The notes under the pieces were generated by a model. It worked only from the letters and a program-made list of their open reading frames with translations. It made no database searches and was not told where the DNA came from. 64,000 nt of DNA from Clostridia bacterium. Lineage in GTDB: Bacteria; Bacillota; DTU025. This document shows positions 62,058 to 64,000 of this stretch, piece after piece. Position 1 is the stretch's first letter, and every line of letters begins with the position of its first letter. The DNA lies in NCBI GenBank assembly GCA_034926675.1, contig JAYFQW010000070.1, positions 1-64,000 on the forward strand. The letters are read 5' to 3'. A program made the position numbers and the translations under genes.

Positions 62058-62085
62058 GCGGGCGGCGCGAAACCACGCCGCCCGC
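62058..62085 (+). terminator. Hairpin between liv binding protein and livH
   Basis: GCGGGCGGCG (62058-62067) pairs perfectly with 62076-62085 around an 8-base loop, 50 bases past the binding-protein stop. It is a likely attenuator or mRNA stabiliser. Confidence 0.65.
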
Positions 62086-62133
62086 GGATCTGGGGGATGC
62101 CCATGTTGAGGCACTGAGGGGTGGAGACACTGG

Positions 62134-63003
62134 ATGCTTAGCATTATGATCCAAAACGCCGTCAGCGGCATCGCCATAGGCTTGCTTTACGGTTTGATCG
62201 GTCTTGGCGTTGTGCTGTTTTTCCAAACGACGAACCTCATGAACTTTGCCCACATATCGTCCGCCATGTTGGGCGCATATCTGTGCTACACATTCTACGT
62301 GATGCTTAAGCTGCCATTCCCGGCAGCAATGGTCTTGGCGATTCTTGCCGTGGCACTGTATGGTCTGGCTCTCAAACACTTCGTATACGCGCCGCTTGCC
62401 CGCCGCGATGGCGGACGGCTGGAGTTTATAATTGCCACTTTGATGCTATCAGTGTTTCTGTTGAACGCTGTCATCGTCATCTGGGGAGGAACGCCTTTGC
62501 CGTTCCCGCCGGTGTTCGGGGATCCAAGCAACCCTTTGTTCATCGGCGATGTGGCTATCCAGAGACACTCTCTGTGGGTTCTGGGCTACGTGACGGTGTT
62601 TGTAGTAGCTTTGCAGCTGTTCTTCACCAAGACCATGACTGGCAAATCTCTCCGGGCTGTGGCGCAGAACCCGGCCGCGGCGAAACTGATGGGGATCAAC
62701 GTGGATAGAATGCTTACGCTTTCGTTCATGTTGAGCACCGGGGTGACTGCGCTAGCAGGCATACTCCTTGCTCCTTCCTATTTCGTGTCGCTCGATCTCG
62801 GCGGAGGCATCATCGGCATCAAGGGGTTTGCTGCCGCAGTGATAGGGCGCATGAAGAAGCCGTATGTGGCGCTAATCGGCGGGGTGATGATAGGGCTTGC
62901 AGAGAACTTCGTGGTGCTTTTCGCGTCATCAACCTACCGCGACGTCATCACATTCCTGTTCCTGATTTTGTTCCTTGTCGCTCGCAAACAGTCGGAATCC
63001 TAA
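62134..63003 (+). CDS. livH: LivH-type permease
   Basis: The 289-residue protein has about eight membrane segments and LivH landmarks: GIAIGLLYGLIGLGVVLFFQ, TNLMNFAHISSAMLGAYLCY, SLRAVAQNPAAAKLMGINVD and GGGIIGIKGFAAAVIGRM. It pairs with LivM at 63023 as the membrane channel. The gap to livM is 19 bases. Confidence 0.94.
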   Translation: MLSIMIQNAVSGIAIGLLYGLIGLGVVLFFQTTNLMNFAHISSAMLGAYLCYTFYVMLKLPFPAAMVLAILAVALYGLALKHFVYAPLARRDGGRLEFIIATLMLSVFLLNAVIVIWGGTPLPFPPVFGDPSNPLFIGDVAIQRHSLWVLGYVTVFVVALQLFFTKTMTGKSLRAVAQNPAAAKLMGINVDRMLTLSFMLSTGVTALAGILLAPSYFVSLDLGGGIIGIKGFAAAVIGRMKKPYVALIGGVMIGLAENFVVLFASSTYRDVITFLFLILFLVARKQSES

Positions 63004-63022
63004 GAAGGGGGTGAGAAAGCAG

Positions 63023-63988
63023 ATGAACAAGAAGAGAACTATCGTCATAATGGCTATAGTGGCTGCATTCCTTGCGGTTCCGATCTTCGACAGGAATCAG
63101 TACCATGTGTACATTCTCGACCGTGCGCTGCTCAACTGCATGATTGCGAGCGGACTTGTCGCCCTCACCGGGTTTGCGGGCCAGATGTCCCTGGGCCACG
63201 CGGCATTCTACGGTATTGGAGCGTACGCGTCGGCGATTCTCACCACCCGTGTTGGGCTTCCGGTATGGCTTGGCATCATCTTGGCGGCAGGCTTGTGCTT
63301 GCTCGTTGGGATGCTCCTGAGCATTCCGTCTTTCCGGGTGTCCGGATTCTACCTGTCACTCGTCACGATTTCCTTCGGCAACATCGTATGGGCGCTCATC
63401 GTGAACTGGCAGTCTCTCACCGGAGGGCCGCTGGGGTTCGCCGGCATACCACCGGTCAGGTTTGGTGGGCAGCCCATTAGCAAGGTCGGGTTCTTCTATC
63501 TCGCCGCGGCGATTCTGGCCTCCATATTCCTTGTGAGCTATCGGCTTGCGAACTCCTTCATTGGGCGGGGGCTTAGGGCCATGAGCGATGATGAGATGGC
63601 TGCAGAGACTGCAGGCATCGACACCAAGCGGCTAAAACTGCTCGTGTTCTCGCTCTCCGCAGCTTACGCCGGAATTGCCGGAGGCCTCTATGCGCACCTT
63701 TCGACCTTCCTTAGCCCCGAGAGCTTCGTGCAAGGCGAGTCGGCGAATTTCGTTGCAATGTCTGTGGTGGGCGGGCTTCGGCACATCCTCGGAGGAGTGA
63801 TCGGCGGCCTCACGGTCACGGTTATCCCTGAGTTCCTGCGCGTTAAGGGCTGGGAGGTCTACTACCTGATGGGATCCAGCCTGGCCATACTGGTCCTCGT
63901 TATACTGCTTCCATCAGGGCTCGCCCCCACCATCGAAAGGGGCATGAGCCGCTTGTTCGGCACTTCGCAGGACGGCCAGAGAAAGTAG
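63023..63988 (+). CDS. livM: LivM-type permease
   Basis: ATG at 63023 follows AGGGGGTGA; an open frame from 62975 overlaps livH. The 321-residue protein has LivM features: GLVALTGFAGQMSLGHAAFY, GPLGFAGIPPVRF, LRAMSDDEMAAETAGID and VVGGLRHILGGVIGGL. It is intact, in contrast to the two livM fragments at 51 and 54.8 kb, from which it is clearly diverged. The ATPase genes, if any, lie beyond the window. Confidence 0.94.
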   Translation: MNKKRTIVIMAIVAAFLAVPIFDRNQYHVYILDRALLNCMIASGLVALTGFAGQMSLGHAAFYGIGAYASAILTTRVGLPVWLGIILAAGLCLLVGMLLSIPSFRVSGFYLSLVTISFGNIVWALIVNWQSLTGGPLGFAGIPPVRFGGQPISKVGFFYLAAAILASIFLVSYRLANSFIGRGLRAMSDDEMAAETAGIDTKRLKLLVFSLSAAYAGIAGGLYAHLSTFLSPESFVQGESANFVAMSVVGGLRHILGGVIGGLTVTVIPEFLRVKGWEVYYLMGSSLAILVLVILLPSGLAPTIERGMSRLFGTSQDGQRK

Positions 63989-64000
63989 GTGCGTTGTGGC

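Overview
The window reads as a high-GC, anaerobic, free-living bacterium, most likely a deep-branching Bacillota lineage. The reasons are strong AGGAGG-type ribosome binding sites, frequent GTG/TTG starts, ECF, TRAP and CUT1 transporters, a sigma-54 activator and a multihaem cytochrome paired with a flavoprotein reductase. The taxonomic placement is inference. No rRNA, tRNA, CRISPR array, prophage or transposase gene was seen.

Layout. 0-5 kb: a small YkvA-like protein, a methyltransferase, a broken Crp-type sensor fused by rearrangement to the 3' end of a secreted acidic protein, and a secreted phosphodiesterase. 5-15 kb: secreted beta-propeller proteins, a three-module metallophosphoesterase, a CUT1 sugar ABC transporter without its ATPase, and a large alkaline phosphatase fused to an endonuclease/exonuclease/phosphatase domain. 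Together these look like an extracellular phosphoester-hydrolysis and uptake module. 15-21 kb (minus strand): a GntR-regulated carbohydrate operon with a DUF6259 glycoside hydrolase, a PHP hydrolase and two SIS-domain proteins. The operon is separated from the phosphatase by two pairs of a 15-bp near-palindrome, both spaced at exactly 33 bp. 21-31 kb: a PAS histidine kinase, then a sigma-54 activator and a near-consensus -24/-12 promoter driving a cysteine desulfidase-like gene, a TAXI-TRAP transporter, a DapA-family lyase, a PPC/DUF296 protein and an OsmC protein.

31-35 kb: a 280-bp tandem repeat array, then argG-argH behind an ARG-box-like promoter, then a remnant of a peptide ABC ATPase folded into a long hairpin. 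35-46 kb: the most interesting block. It is a tightly overlapped cluster of a SorC regulator, an ECF transporter (S, fused A-A', T), a PfkB kinase, an ADP-ribosylglycohydrolase-fold protein, an LsrF-type aldolase, a zinc dehydrogenase, an FGGY kinase and an MFS transporter. It combines E. coli yegTUV-like and Lsr-like parts and may import and degrade an unidentified nucleoside-like or N-glycosidic compound.

46-50 kb: a small SUOX-like secreted protein, a second secreted phosphodiesterase, and a periplasmic-type fumarate-reductase flavoprotein with an eight-haem cytochrome. 50-55 kb is a scar region holding a metQ remnant, an inverted copy of the 280-bp repeat, a 5'-truncated livM with livG and a livF that has a run-on tail, a C69 peptidase and a second livM scrap. 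55-59 kb: an Fbp-type ABC transporter on the minus strand. 59-64 kb: an M20 amidohydrolase and an intact branched-chain amino acid type binding protein with livH and livM, running to the window edge.
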